Positions 8,485 to 18,184 of a stretch of DNA of 64,000 bases are shown here, piece by piece. Below the pieces are notes generated by a model. The model was not told the origin of the DNA. It did not search any database and saw nothing but the letters and a program-made list of their open reading frames with translations. Position numbers and translations under genes: made by a program. The stretch comes from Sulfurimonas sediminis (GTDB lineage: Bacteria; Campylobacterota; Campylobacteria; Campylobacterales; Sulfurimonadaceae), in assembly GCF_014905115.1 (NCBI RefSeq), contig NZ_CP041235.1, forward strand, positions 930,001 to 994,000, given 5' to 3'. Within the stretch, counting starts at the first letter, position 1. Every line of letters begins with the position of its first letter.

Positions 8485-9239
8485 TTATAAATCAATCCTT
8501 TTGTATAACAGCTCTCATCAAAAAGGCATACGACATTGTGATCAAAGCGTAAACACTCTTTGTTCTTGTCTTTATAATCAACCTGTGATAAAAAATGTTT
8601 GAGGGTATTGATTCGTGCTGCTTTTTTGTCATCACTGTGGACAACATACCAGGGGGCAAAGACAAAGGAGGTTTTGTTAAACATCTCATCGCGTGCATTT
8701 GAGTAGGCTTTCCAGTGTTTTTGTGCCTGTTCGTCAATCGGGCTGAGCTTCCACTGCTTGAGAGGGTCTTTTTTTCTCTCTTTGAGGCGTTTTTCCTGTT
8801 CTTCTTTTGAAATATCAAGATAATACTTGATAAAAATCATTTCGGCATTGACTAAGAGGTGCTCAAAATTACCTACCTCTTTCATAAAATTTTCATACTC
8901 CTTTTGTGTACAAAAATTCATGACTTTTTCCACGCCGGCTCTGTTGTACCAACTGCGGTTAAAAAAGACCATTTCTCCACCGATGGGGAGTTCCGGGACA
9001 TATCTTTGAAAATACCATGATTTTTTATCAATATCGCTTGGTTTGCCAAGTGCAACCACTCTGGCATCACGAGGACTTAAATGCTCGGTAAAACGTTTTA
9101 TCATACCATCTTTTCCTGCAGCGTCACGACCTTCAAAAATTATACATACTTTTAGGTTTTTTTTAATAACTTCTTTTTGAAATTTTACAAGTTCAACCTG
9201 AAGCCTGTAAAGTTCTTCATTATATTCTTTTTTTTTCAT
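8481..9239 (-). CDS. ppk2: Polyphosphate kinase 2
   Basis: PPK2 transfers phosphate between polyphosphate and nucleotides. The 252-aa sequence has the PPK2 Walker A GRDAAGKDG (about residues 37-45), the EHLSPRDARVVALGKPS lid, and the Walker B region FFNRSWYNRAGVEKVM, plus the conserved QWKLSPID segment. It is a single-domain form. Its ATG overlaps the stop of the proton ATPase gene, so the polyphosphate-using kinase may supply nucleotide triphosphate to the coexpressed pump (inference). Confidence 0.93.
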   Translation of the reverse strand: MKKKEYNEELYRLQVELVKFQKEVIKKNLKVCIIFEGRDAAGKDGMIKRFTEHLSPRDARVVALGKPSDIDKKSWYFQRYVPELPIGGEMVFFNRSWYNRAGVEKVMNFCTQKEYENFMKEVGNFEHLLVNAEMIFIKYYLDISKEEQEKRLKERKKDPLKQWKLSPIDEQAQKHWKAYSNARDEMFNKTSFVFAPWYVVHSDDKKAARINTLKHFLSQVDYKDKNKECLRFDHNVVCLFDESCYTKGLIYK

Positions 9240-11866
9240 TACAGCGCCTCCTCTCCATAGCGTTTTTCATAATATCGAACAACTATGCGTTTGACCATAT
9301 CATTAAACACAAACCATACACTTACATAGCCCCATAAAAAGAGGGCCCATTGCCAGTTGATTCTGGTCATGAGTCCAAAACTGTACAGACCTATGGCCGT
9401 GCCGATGAGTGCTGTCAAAAAAGATGCCAGGAAAAGCGGCCATGAGGGATAGGGCTTTTTAAAGAACCAGTCAGCTATACGGGTGTTAAAAATCGTATAA
9501 TGCCCGGCGAGAATAAGCTTGACAAAGAAGAGTGTCTGGACAAATCCCAAAAATGATTTATCATCATGCATATCAATCCATGAGGGAACTTCGGGCAGGA
9601 ACATTGCCGTATCGGGATGTGATTTCAAATAGACCATTGTGATATAAAAGATGGTAAAAGAGCTGAGCACTCCGGCAACTCCAAGCCAACTCGAGAGAAT
9701 AAAGACGATTTTCATATCCCATCGTACCGGTTTTTCTTCCACTTTTGTGTTGTCATAAGCAATTGCCATAATGGGAATATCATTGAGCAGTGCCAAAAGA
9801 ATAATCATAATCGCAGTAATTGGATAAAAATCAAACACCACAATAGCCAGTGTCATAAATGCCAAAATACGAATGGTTTCTGCTATACGGTAAACAACAT
9901 AGCTTTTCATTCTCTCAAATACTATACGTGCCTGCTCAATCGCATCTACAATTACATGTAAACCCGGAGCCATAAGCACAATATCTGCTGCTGCCCGCGC
10001 GGCATCAGTCGCACCGCTTACCGCAATACCGCAGTCGGCTTTTTTAAGTGCAGGGGCATCATTGACACCGTCACCGGTCATACCGACAATATGGTCTGCT
10101 TTTTGAAGCTTGTCTACTATAAAGTATTTGTCTTCTGGAAAAACCTGTGCAAAACCGTCGGCATTTTCAATGATTTTGACAATTTCACTCTCATGCTGAC
10201 GGACAGTTCCCTCAGGAAGCGGCTGTGCATCAAGCTCTTTTTGCACTTCTTCGACTATCTGGGCTACCTCTTTTTTGATTTCCTCTTTGTCCGCATCTTT
10301 TTGCAAAGTTTTCAATATTGAACGTACGATGATTTCTGAAAGATAGATGTACTCTTTTGTACTCTGTCCTTTGAGCTCTTTGATGTTTTCTATATCTTGT
10401 CCGATATTTAAAATACCGGCAATATATTTTGCAACAGCGATATTGTCGCCGGTAACCATTTTCACCGCCACACCTTTTGCATTTGCTTCGGCTATGGCTT
10501 CCTTGGAGTCCTCTCTCGGAGGATCAAAAAGCGGAATGAGTCCGGCAAAATGGTAGAGATCCTCTTCGCATTTTTTATAGGCCACACCAAGTGTTCGAAA
10601 TCCTTTTTGTGCAAAATCATCTACCTTTTTGTAGGCTTCTTTTTTATCAAACTCTTTTTCATCACATAACTCTATAATAACCTGAGGAGCCCCTTTGGTA
10701 TAAATGAATCCATCCTCAAAGACGCCTTCTGTTTTTTTATGTACCGGATCAAAAGGGATGAACTTTTTCATCTTTGATTTTTGAAGTTCTTTGCTGAGGT
10801 TATGCGCCTCAATATAGTCAAAAATCGGCTTTTCTATCGGGTCTTCATTCTCTTTTTTGCTGGCATATGCAGCATAAAGCAGCAGCTGCTCTTGAGTAAA
10901 GTCTCCGACAAGATACGGCTTGGCAAGACTCATAATGTTTTGCGTGAGCGTACCTGTTTTATCTGAACACAAAATGTCCATGCCGGCTGCTTCTTCAATG
11001 GCCGAGAGTTTGGTAACAATGGCCTCTTTGGTTGCCAGGACTCTGGCACCGAGTGCCATAGTCACTGTCAAAACTGCAGGCATTGCCACAGGAATCGCCG
11101 AAATGGTTAAAATAAGCGCAAATATCAGCAGGTCCAAAAGCGGTTCGCCTCTGGAGATTCCATGCCAGATGATAATCCCTATAAGGACAACGGTCACAGC
11201 AATGAGAAAATCTCCCACTTTGATAACCATTTTTTGGAAATGTCCCTGCTCCTCTTTTTCAGCCTTAGCGACAAGACCGACCGTTTTGCCAAAGTAGGTG
11301 TTAATTCCAGTAGCTGTTACACGTGCTGTCATTTCACCCTGTTTGATAATGGCATTGGCATAAAGATCATCCTCGGCCTGTTTGTTGACAGGCAGAGATT
11401 CTCCTGTCAGTGCAGACTGGTCAACCTGCAGAAACTCTCCTCCGCCCAGGAGTTTACAGTCTGCCGGAACAACATCTCCTATTTTTACTTTGATAATATC
11501 ATCGGGTACAAGCTCTTTTGCATCAATACTCTGCCATCTTCCCTCACGCAAAACAAGTGCTTTTCTTGCCAGTTTTTTCTTTAAAACGGCAATGGCACTC
11601 AATGCTTTTGACTCTTGATAAAAATCAACAAAAGCATTGACAAGCAGCATAAACAAGATGACAGCAAAATCTTCCCACCTGCGTGCAATGGCAGAAAGAA
11701 CAGCAGCCGTTTCAATCATCCACGGAATAGGTCCCCAAAATCGCCGTAAAAGTCGATGCAGCCAACTCTCTTCTTTTTCATTTAATTCATTGTAGCCGTA
11801 TTTTTCCAGGCGTTTTTGTACTTCTTCTTGTGTCAATCCGCTTAAATTATCATCATATGTTTCCAT
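9239..11866 (-). CDS. P3A-type plasma-membrane H+-ATPase
   Basis: An 875-aa P-type ATPase resembling fungal/plant Pma1 proton pumps. Visible motifs: actuator LTGES (154-157), phosphorylation site SDKTGTLT with D302, KGAPQVI in the nucleotide domain, and TGDGVNDAP near 597. Ten membrane segments are spread around residues 43-80, 217-275 and 640-850. A charged helical insertion of about 60 residues (roughly 500-562, rich in K and E) lies between the VKMVTGDN segment and the FPEDKY motif and looks unusual for the family. It is first in an operon with PPK2, the DUF4010-like protein and LOG. Confidence 0.9.
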   Translation of the reverse strand: METYDDNLSGLTQEEVQKRLEKYGYNELNEKEESWLHRLLRRFWGPIPWMIETAAVLSAIARRWEDFAVILFMLLVNAFVDFYQESKALSAIAVLKKKLARKALVLREGRWQSIDAKELVPDDIIKVKIGDVVPADCKLLGGGEFLQVDQSALTGESLPVNKQAEDDLYANAIIKQGEMTARVTATGINTYFGKTVGLVAKAEKEEQGHFQKMVIKVGDFLIAVTVVLIGIIIWHGISRGEPLLDLLIFALILTISAIPVAMPAVLTVTMALGARVLATKEAIVTKLSAIEEAAGMDILCSDKTGTLTQNIMSLAKPYLVGDFTQEQLLLYAAYASKKENEDPIEKPIFDYIEAHNLSKELQKSKMKKFIPFDPVHKKTEGVFEDGFIYTKGAPQVIIELCDEKEFDKKEAYKKVDDFAQKGFRTLGVAYKKCEEDLYHFAGLIPLFDPPREDSKEAIAEANAKGVAVKMVTGDNIAVAKYIAGILNIGQDIENIKELKGQSTKEYIYLSEIIVRSILKTLQKDADKEEIKKEVAQIVEEVQKELDAQPLPEGTVRQHESEIVKIIENADGFAQVFPEDKYFIVDKLQKADHIVGMTGDGVNDAPALKKADCGIAVSGATDAARAAADIVLMAPGLHVIVDAIEQARIVFERMKSYVVYRIAETIRILAFMTLAIVVFDFYPITAIMIILLALLNDIPIMAIAYDNTKVEEKPVRWDMKIVFILSSWLGVAGVLSSFTIFYITMVYLKSHPDTAMFLPEVPSWIDMHDDKSFLGFVQTLFFVKLILAGHYTIFNTRIADWFFKKPYPSWPLFLASFLTALIGTAIGLYSFGLMTRINWQWALFLWGYVSVWFVFNDMVKRIVVRYYEKRYGEEAL

Positions 11867-11945
11867 TCCAAGAACCTTGTTGTATTCGCTCTAAAAACAT
11901 TTTAGCACAATATGTTATAATAAAAGAAAAATAAAGGCTTATTTT

Positions 11946-12767
11946 ATGAAGAGCTCAATAATTGAGAGTATAAAATCGCTTCCTCCTCTTTCAAAAACCA
12001 TTATTGATATTAACCGGGTTTATGCGGATGAAGAGGCCGGTGTCGGTGACTTGGTCAAGGTTGTGGAACGTGATCCTATGATAGTTGCCAATTTACTTAA
12101 ACATGCCAATTCTCCTTTGTATGGGTTTGGGAGAGAGATTAAAAGTGTTGCACAGGCTGTTTCACTTTTTGGTATGAGTATGACACGCTCTATTGCGCTT
12201 GGAAATTCTGTTCGTAAACTTTTAAATGTAGATATGCAACCTTACGGAGTAACAAGTGAAAAATTTGCAGAAATCTCCAGTATGCAGGCAACGCTTATGC
12301 GTAAATGGTATACAAAAATAGATAAACAAAAGGCTGATACATTGTATTTGGCTGCATTTTTGCAAGAAACCGGAAAAATTCTCATAGCAAGTGATGTAAT
12401 CCAGGAAGATGAAGGTGTGAGTTTTCAATCAGAAGCAGAGCATTCAAACAATTTGGCAGAGCTGGAAAAAGCATATGTAGAAGTGACAAGTTCTCAGGTA
12501 ACAGCAAAAATCTTTGAGCACTGGGGTTTTGAAAAAGAATTTGTGGAGATGATTCGTTATGCGGACAATCCTTTGAGTGCACCGGAAGAGGTACAGGAGT
12601 ATGCTACTGCTTTGAATATAGTCAAGACTGTCATTCCTGTTAATAGTCCTTTGTCCGAGCAGGCAATGAATTTTGGACTCAAACGTGCCAAAGACAGCGG
12701 TTGCGATGCGAGCATACTGCAAGAGACAATCAATGATATGCTTGATGCTGCAGAGGTTTCTTCATGA
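11946..12767 (+). CDS. HDOD-domain signalling protein
   Basis: A 273-aa stand-alone HDOD protein: VVERDPMIVANLLKHANSPLYGFGREIKSVAQAVSLFG matches the start of the HDOD domain in order (quoted here in overlapping pieces of the motif VERDP, LLKHANSP, SVAQAVSLFG). The domain is related to HD phosphohydrolases but lacks the HD doublet and usually acts as a regulator in stress, motility or c-di-GMP circuits. A TATAAT at 11916-11921 lies 24 bases before the start. Its stop overlaps polA by four bases. Confidence 0.85.
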   Translation: MKSSIIESIKSLPPLSKTIIDINRVYADEEAGVGDLVKVVERDPMIVANLLKHANSPLYGFGREIKSVAQAVSLFGMSMTRSIALGNSVRKLLNVDMQPYGVTSEKFAEISSMQATLMRKWYTKIDKQKADTLYLAAFLQETGKILIASDVIQEDEGVSFQSEAEHSNNLAELEKAYVEVTSSQVTAKIFEHWGFEKEFVEMIRYADNPLSAPEEVQEYATALNIVKTVIPVNSPLSEQAMNFGLKRAKDSGCDASILQETINDMLDAAEVSS

Positions 12768-15487
12768 GTAAAACAGTTACAGTTATAGACACATTCGGAT
12801 TTTTCTTTCGGAGTTTTTACGCACTCCCTCAGCATTTACGCACAAAGGATGGTTTTCCGACCGGACTTTTGACAGGCTTTACAAACTTTATAGCAACCCT
12901 GCAAAAAGAACATGACAGTGATTATATAATTTTTGCCATAGATTTCAAAGGGGATACCTTTAGAAATGAAATAGATGTCAACTACAAAGCAAACCGCAGT
13001 GCTCCTCCGCCGGAACTGACACAGCAACTTCCTGTAGCCATAGAATGGATAAACAAGATGGGATACAAAACACTTGGCAAGAGTGGGTTTGAAGCAGATG
13101 ATATTATTGCTACTCTCGTAAAGTGTGCAAAAGAAAAAGGGTATAAAGTACGTATAGTGTCTCATGACAAGGATTTGTGTCAACTGATAGATGATGACAA
13201 TGTTGTTTTAGTTGATGCGATTAAAAGAAAGTATATTAATGAAAAAGACTGTTATGATAAATATGGCGTGACTCCAAAACAGTTTATAGACTATCAGTCC
13301 ATCCTCGGAGATAGTGCAGATAATGTTCCGGGCGTTAAAGGTATAGGCAAAGTCGGTGCCGAAAAACTTCTCAAAGAGTATGGGTCACTTGACAATATTT
13401 ATGCTCATATAGACGAAATCAAAGGAGCAACGCAAAAAAAACTGCTTGAGTCAAAAGAACAGGCGTATATGTCAAAAGAGCTTGTGACTCTGCATCCTGA
13501 TGTTTTTGACTGTAAAGATTTTGATTTTGAAGAGTATAAAATGGATATTGAAAATCCATTTTTAAATATTTATGATGAACTTGTCAAATATGAACAAAAT
13601 GCAATACTCAGAACATTACATGCAAAAAATATGGTAAGTCCTGAGCGTCAGGAGAGCGCAAAAAAACTTCAGCAATCGTGTGAAGAAAAAGCTTCAAAAC
13701 TGGATTTTAAAGCAACTCTTTTAACAGATGAAAAAGAGCTCAATGCAGTGCTGGACAAACTTGATGCAGAGACACTCGTTGCTTTTGATACTGAGACAAC
13801 AGGGCTTGACTATATAAAACACAAGCTTGTAGGTTTTAGTTTCTCTTTTAATGATGAAGAGGCCTATTATGTGCCTTTTGGGCATTTTTATTTGGGTGTT
13901 GCCGATCAGGTAAGCAAAGAGGTTGCAAAAAGTGCCATGCGTCGTATTTTTAACTCTCGTGTAGTCGGTCACAACATAAAATTTGATTTGCATTTTGTCA
14001 CACGTTTTTTAGACGAAAAAGAGTTGCCTATATATTGTGACAGTATGATTTTGGCATGGCTGATTAATCCTGAATCGGCTTTAAGTCTTGACAAACTTTC
14101 TGACAAACTCTTAGGGCATGAAATGGTGCATTTTAAAGATACGGTAAAAAAAGGAGAAAATTTTTCTACCGTGGAACTTGATGATGCCTGTGTATATGCC
14201 GCAGAAGATGCTTTTATAACACGAAAACTCTATAAACTCTTTTTACAAAAACTGGAACTCCAGGATGCGACACACCTCATAGAAGAGGCAAAAAGAGTTG
14301 AAATTCCGTTTATTCATACGCTTTTGAAAATGGAAGAAGAGGGCATAGAAGTAGACACAGCCTTTTTGGAGAAGTTTTTGGTTGAGGTAAAAGAGACACT
14401 GGAACATCTGACAAAAAGTATTTATGAACTTGTGGGAAGTGAGTTTAACATTAATTCAACACAGCAGTTGGGAAAAATACTTTTTGAAAAACTCGAACTT
14501 CCTGTGGGAAAAAAGACAAAAACAGGCTACTCTACAGATGAAAAAGTGCTCAGTTCCTTAAAAGAGAAACATCCCGTCATTCCAAAACTACTGGAGTATC
14601 GTGAAGTACATAAACTCTACTCTACCTATATAGATCCGCTCTTAAAACTGGCAGATGAAGATGAACGCCATAGAATTCATACCTCTTTTGTGCAAACCGG
14701 AACGGCAACAGGAAGATTGAGCTCAAAGAATCCGAATCTTCAAAATATTCCGACAAGAACACCACTTGGTGCAAAAATCCGTAGAGCATTTGTAGCCGGT
14801 GAGGGTAAAAAACTTATAGGTATTGATTACTCACAGATGGAACTGCGCCTTTTGGCACACTTTTCACAGGATCCTGTTTTGGTGGATGCTTTTATGCATG
14901 ACAAAGATATTCACTTACAGACTGCTGTAGTTTTGTTTGGCGAAGAAGAAGCACCGGCAAAAAGAAATATAGCCAAAACGGTAAATTTTGGACTGCTTTA
15001 CGGAATGGGACAGAAAAAACTCTCAGATACTCTGGGCATTACAACCAAAGAGGCAAAAGCAATTATCGAGAAGTATTTTACATCTTTCCCAACGGTGAAA
15101 AATTATTTTCGCTCCATAGTAGAACTTTCAAAGCAGCAAGGATATGTAGAAACACTGCTCAAACGCAGACGCTATTTTGACTATGAAAATGCAACACCGA
15201 TGTACAGAGCAGCCTATGAAAGAGAAGCGGTCAATACTGTTTTTCAGGGAAGTGTGAGTGATATTATAAAACTCAGTATGAATAAAATCCATACTGTTAT
15301 TAATGAGGAAAAACTGCCGGCAAAAATGCTGTTACAAATCCACGATGAACTGATTTTTGAAGTCGATGAAAAAGTGGCTGATGAACTTGGTAATAGATTT
15401 AGAGATATTATGGATCATATTGTAGAGTTAAATATACCGTTAAAAGCAAGTTTGAATATTGGCGATAATTGGGGAGAATTAAAGTAA
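12764..15487 (+). CDS. polA: DNA polymerase I
   Basis: A full-length 907-aa PolA. The N-terminal 5' nuclease (about 1-290) includes GFEADDIIATL and GDSADNVPGVKGIGKVGA. The 3'-5' exonuclease domain keeps the catalytic FDTETTG motif, so proofreading is likely intact. The polymerase domain has DYSQMELRLLAHFSQD (motif A), KTVNFGLLYGMGQ (motif B) and QIHDELIFEV (motif C). It functions in Okazaki-fragment maturation and repair. It is coupled to the HDOD gene upstream and overlaps the aldo/keto reductase start by one base. Confidence 0.97.
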   Translation: MSKTVTVIDTFGFFFRSFYALPQHLRTKDGFPTGLLTGFTNFIATLQKEHDSDYIIFAIDFKGDTFRNEIDVNYKANRSAPPPELTQQLPVAIEWINKMGYKTLGKSGFEADDIIATLVKCAKEKGYKVRIVSHDKDLCQLIDDDNVVLVDAIKRKYINEKDCYDKYGVTPKQFIDYQSILGDSADNVPGVKGIGKVGAEKLLKEYGSLDNIYAHIDEIKGATQKKLLESKEQAYMSKELVTLHPDVFDCKDFDFEEYKMDIENPFLNIYDELVKYEQNAILRTLHAKNMVSPERQESAKKLQQSCEEKASKLDFKATLLTDEKELNAVLDKLDAETLVAFDTETTGLDYIKHKLVGFSFSFNDEEAYYVPFGHFYLGVADQVSKEVAKSAMRRIFNSRVVGHNIKFDLHFVTRFLDEKELPIYCDSMILAWLINPESALSLDKLSDKLLGHEMVHFKDTVKKGENFSTVELDDACVYAAEDAFITRKLYKLFLQKLELQDATHLIEEAKRVEIPFIHTLLKMEEEGIEVDTAFLEKFLVEVKETLEHLTKSIYELVGSEFNINSTQQLGKILFEKLELPVGKKTKTGYSTDEKVLSSLKEKHPVIPKLLEYREVHKLYSTYIDPLLKLADEDERHRIHTSFVQTGTATGRLSSKNPNLQNIPTRTPLGAKIRRAFVAGEGKKLIGIDYSQMELRLLAHFSQDPVLVDAFMHDKDIHLQTAVVLFGEEEAPAKRNIAKTVNFGLLYGMGQKKLSDTLGITTKEAKAIIEKYFTSFPTVKNYFRSIVELSKQQGYVETLLKRRRYFDYENATPMYRAAYEREAVNTVFQGSVSDIIKLSMNKIHTVINEEKLPAKMLLQIHDELIFEVDEKVADELGNRFRDIMDHIVELNIPLKASLNIGDNWGELK

Positions 15488-16506
15488 TGCAGTTCAGATA
15501 TATAGGAAAAACAGGTTTACGAGTAAGCCCGATATGTCTTGGAACTATGACCTTTGGAACGCAGACACCTGATGAAAAAGTAGCTTTTGAAATTATGGAC
15601 AAAGCGTATGATGCGGGGGTGAATTTTTTTGATACGGCAGAGTTGTATCCTGTTCCTCCCTCTGCAAAACTAGCCGGTATAACGGAAGAAATAGTAGGAC
15701 GATGGCTCAAAACAAAACCGCGTGAGAGCATTATACTTGCTACAAAGGTTGCAGGGGCTGCAAACGGTTGGTTTGTTCCGCCTGTTCGTCACGGACTGAC
15801 AGCGATAGACAGTTTTCATATTGAGAGGGCGGTTGAGGGAAGTCTCAAACGTTTGGGTACTGACTATATAGATTTGTACCAGATGCACTGGCCGGATACC
15901 ATAGTGCCGATTGAGGAGAGTCTTAAAGCTTTCGACAGGCTTGTGAAAAGCGGCAAGGTACGTTATATCGGAACGTCCAACGATACGGCATATGGTACTT
16001 CAAAAGCACTGATGACAAGCGAATTCAAAGGATATGCCCGATTTGAGTCTATTCAAAACAATTTTTCTCTTTTAAATCGAAGATTTTTGGATGAACTTGC
16101 TGTGCTTTGTGAAAAAGAACAGATTTCGCTTTTACCGTATTCACCACTTGCAGGCGGAGTCTTGAGCGGCAAATACAATCAGACAAATAATACAACAGGA
16201 AGATTTGCAACGTATGTACAGTCAAAAAATGCAAGACAAAGAGCCATGGCACAAAGATTTTTAAATGACAAGACGCTTGTCTCGACGCAAAAATATTTAA
16301 AAATAGCACATGATGCAGGGCTTGACCCGGTAACTATGGCGATTGCCTGGTCCAAACAGTTCTCTTTTGTCGCATCCACTATTATAGGTGCCACACAATC
16401 AGCACAACTTGATGCGAGTTTGGCGGCAATGGATTTAGAACTTTCACAGGAAGTGCTTGACGCCTGTGACAAAGTGCATCAGGAAATTTTATACCCTATG
16501 GGTTAG
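15487..16506 (+). CDS. Aldo/keto reductase
   Basis: A 339-aa NADPH-dependent aldo/keto reductase of the YajO/Tas-like type. The catalytic tetrad is visible as D and Y in FDTAELY, K in ILATKVAG and H in YQMHWPD; the cofactor-binding end has STIIGATQ. The ATG at 15487 fits the family start (MQFRYIGKTGLRVSPICLG) and has GGGGAG about 9 bases upstream inside the polA 3' end. The substrate is not predictable from sequence. Confidence 0.9.
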   Translation: MQFRYIGKTGLRVSPICLGTMTFGTQTPDEKVAFEIMDKAYDAGVNFFDTAELYPVPPSAKLAGITEEIVGRWLKTKPRESIILATKVAGAANGWFVPPVRHGLTAIDSFHIERAVEGSLKRLGTDYIDLYQMHWPDTIVPIEESLKAFDRLVKSGKVRYIGTSNDTAYGTSKALMTSEFKGYARFESIQNNFSLLNRRFLDELAVLCEKEQISLLPYSPLAGGVLSGKYNQTNNTTGRFATYVQSKNARQRAMAQRFLNDKTLVSTQKYLKIAHDAGLDPVTMAIAWSKQFSFVASTIIGATQSAQLDASLAAMDLELSQEVLDACDKVHQEILYPMG

Positions 16507-16519
16507 GTATGTATAGTTT

Positions 16520-16774
16520 TTATTTGTCTCTTGTAACTGAATAAATAAAGCTAAAAACTTCGGCAATTGCTTTGTACATTTGCGGTGGAACTTCTTTGTC
16601 CAATTCCACTTTAGACAAAAGTTCTACCAAGTCTTCATCTTTTTTAAGCGGTACACCGTTTTCTTTGGCGAGTTGGATGATTTTTTGTGCCGTTTTTCCT
16701 TCACCTTTGGCGCTGACCAGGGGGGCCTGGTTTTTTTCTTTGTCATATTTGAGTGCGACGGCTTTTGTTTTCAT
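16520..16774 (-). CDS. FlhB C-terminal-domain-like protein
   Basis: An 84-aa protein resembling the cytoplasmic domain of the flagellar export switch protein FlhB: VALKYDKEKNQAPLVSAKGEG, then AQKIIQLAKENGVPL, then VPPQMYKAIAEVFSFIY. It lacks the NPTH autocleavage motif and all membrane segments, so it is a stand-alone FlhB-C paralogue. The gene overlaps the FliK-like gene by four bases, pairing a hook-length protein with a substrate-switch domain, which fits their known physical partnership. Confidence 0.8.
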   Translation of the reverse strand: MKTKAVALKYDKEKNQAPLVSAKGEGKTAQKIIQLAKENGVPLKKDEDLVELLSKVELDKEVPPQMYKAIAEVFSFIYSVTRDK

Positions 16775-17703
16775 ACTTTTACCTCAAAACCCATCTCCAA
16801 ATCATCATTTACCTGCTTTTCATATTTGTTTTGCTCTGTCTGTGTAAAACGGATGTCTTTTGGCACTATATTTACATGTAATAGCTGTTTTTTGAGGCTT
16901 GGCATATTGTTTTGCAAAAGAGACTTGAGTGTTTCATTTTTAGTACTGATATTTATACTCAGTTGATTTTCTTCAAAAAGTGCCAATCGTAAGTCAAGTT
17001 CACCGTACTCTTTTAACTGGAGATGAATGTCGCAAAAAAATTTCTTGTTTTTTGCATTTTTAAGCGTTATATTGCCTTCTTCGAGTGCATCCCAGCGATA
17101 AGGAATGTAGAGTGATGCAGAATTTTGAAGGTGTGAGATGAGTTGGTTGTAGTCAATCTGAAGCAGGAGTTTGTCTATAGCTTTGAGAATTTCTTGTTTG
17201 TTTGGCTGTGCAGAATTACTGAGTTCTTCATGTACTTTGAGTAAAACTGCTTTAAGATCGGATGCAAAAACCTCTTTTGGGTTTGTTGCGTTTTTGATGT
17301 TTGCTTCTAAAAAAATACCGGAATTTTTGAGTTTTGTTTTGAGATCTTTTGGATGTATGTCTTGGATGTTTGTCAAAATTTTTTCAAGTGTTTTTTCCAA
17401 AGGCAGTGAGGTTTTGTTCTGTCTTAAGGTGTGTAGAAGCTCTTTGAGTGTTGCATTTGTATTTGTCAGATTTTTCAGTGTCGGATTGTTTTTCAACAAA
17501 TCAAGCAAGAGTTGGTTTTGTTTGGTGTCTGCATGAAGAGACTGTTTAAGCAGGGCATCCAAAACAGAACCCAAATCTTTTGCTTTACTGAGTCTCTGCA
17601 ACTCCTGTGGAGAAACACTTTTTAAAACCTCCGCCAAAGCTTTGTTGGTATTTGGCAGGATTACATGTAACTGCTTGGAAGAGGCATTGTTTAATTTTAT
17701 CAT
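16771..17703 (-). CDS. FliK-like flagellar hook-length control protein
   Basis: A 310-aa low-complexity N-terminal region rich in L, K, N and T followed by a C-terminal beta-rich segment (about 205-290: GNITLKNA..., CDIHLQLKEYGELDLRLALFE, LSINISTKNETLKSLLQNNMPSLKKQL) that matches the conserved FliK C-terminal domain. FliK measures hook length and triggers FlhB to switch export specificity. The coupled FlhB-C-like gene supports this. The assignment relies on fold-like pattern and neighbour. Confidence 0.7.
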   Translation of the reverse strand: MIKLNNASSKQLHVILPNTNKALAEVLKSVSPQELQRLSKAKDLGSVLDALLKQSLHADTKQNQLLLDLLKNNPTLKNLTNTNATLKELLHTLRQNKTSLPLEKTLEKILTNIQDIHPKDLKTKLKNSGIFLEANIKNATNPKEVFASDLKAVLLKVHEELSNSAQPNKQEILKAIDKLLLQIDYNQLISHLQNSASLYIPYRWDALEEGNITLKNAKNKKFFCDIHLQLKEYGELDLRLALFEENQLSINISTKNETLKSLLQNNMPSLKKQLLHVNIVPKDIRFTQTEQNKYEKQVNDDLEMGFEVKV

Positions 17704-17755
17704 AGCCTAAGTTTATCATACTTGAGTATAATACGCAAAAAAACAGAGAGAGAAA

Positions 17756-18184
17756 ATGGATAAAAAAATAGAAGAAATTTTAAATATCTGGCATAAACAT
17801 TTTGCAGACGAAGCAAACCAATACTCCGAATATGAACCCTCGGATATTGAATATTTTGTAGGCTGTATGCTCTATAATCATTTTGCATTTTCCAAAGCAC
17901 ATCACAACCTTAAAACTATGGATTTAAGTTATGATTTTTTGTCTGCCTGCGGGGATGAATATGAAGTGATACAAAAGATGATAGCCGACATAAAGTTTGA
18001 AGATGAAACAAAGGCTTTGGCATTTTTGCAAAATTATATACAAGAAGCAAAAGCAAAATATACAAAACCCGAGCTTTATCTGCTTGACAGACTTGACTAT
18101 CATGTCAGTGCAATGGCAGAGCGTTATGCAAAAAATGTGGATGTGCAGAAAATAGATTTTCAAAATCCTTTGTTGAAAAAATAA
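17756..18184 (+). CDS. Conserved-looking small protein of unknown function
   Basis: A 142-aa soluble, acidic, mostly helical protein with no motif I recognise. It has two Cys (YFVGCMLYNHF, FLSACGDEYE), several aromatic residues and a Lys-rich end. A GAGAGA ribosome site precedes the ATG, and its stop overlaps the ThiE-like start by one base, so it is expressed with that gene. No function is proposed. Confidence 0.75.
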   Translation: MDKKIEEILNIWHKHFADEANQYSEYEPSDIEYFVGCMLYNHFAFSKAHHNLKTMDLSYDFLSACGDEYEVIQKMIADIKFEDETKALAFLQNYIQEAKAKYTKPELYLLDRLDYHVSAMAERYAKNVDVQKIDFQNPLLKK

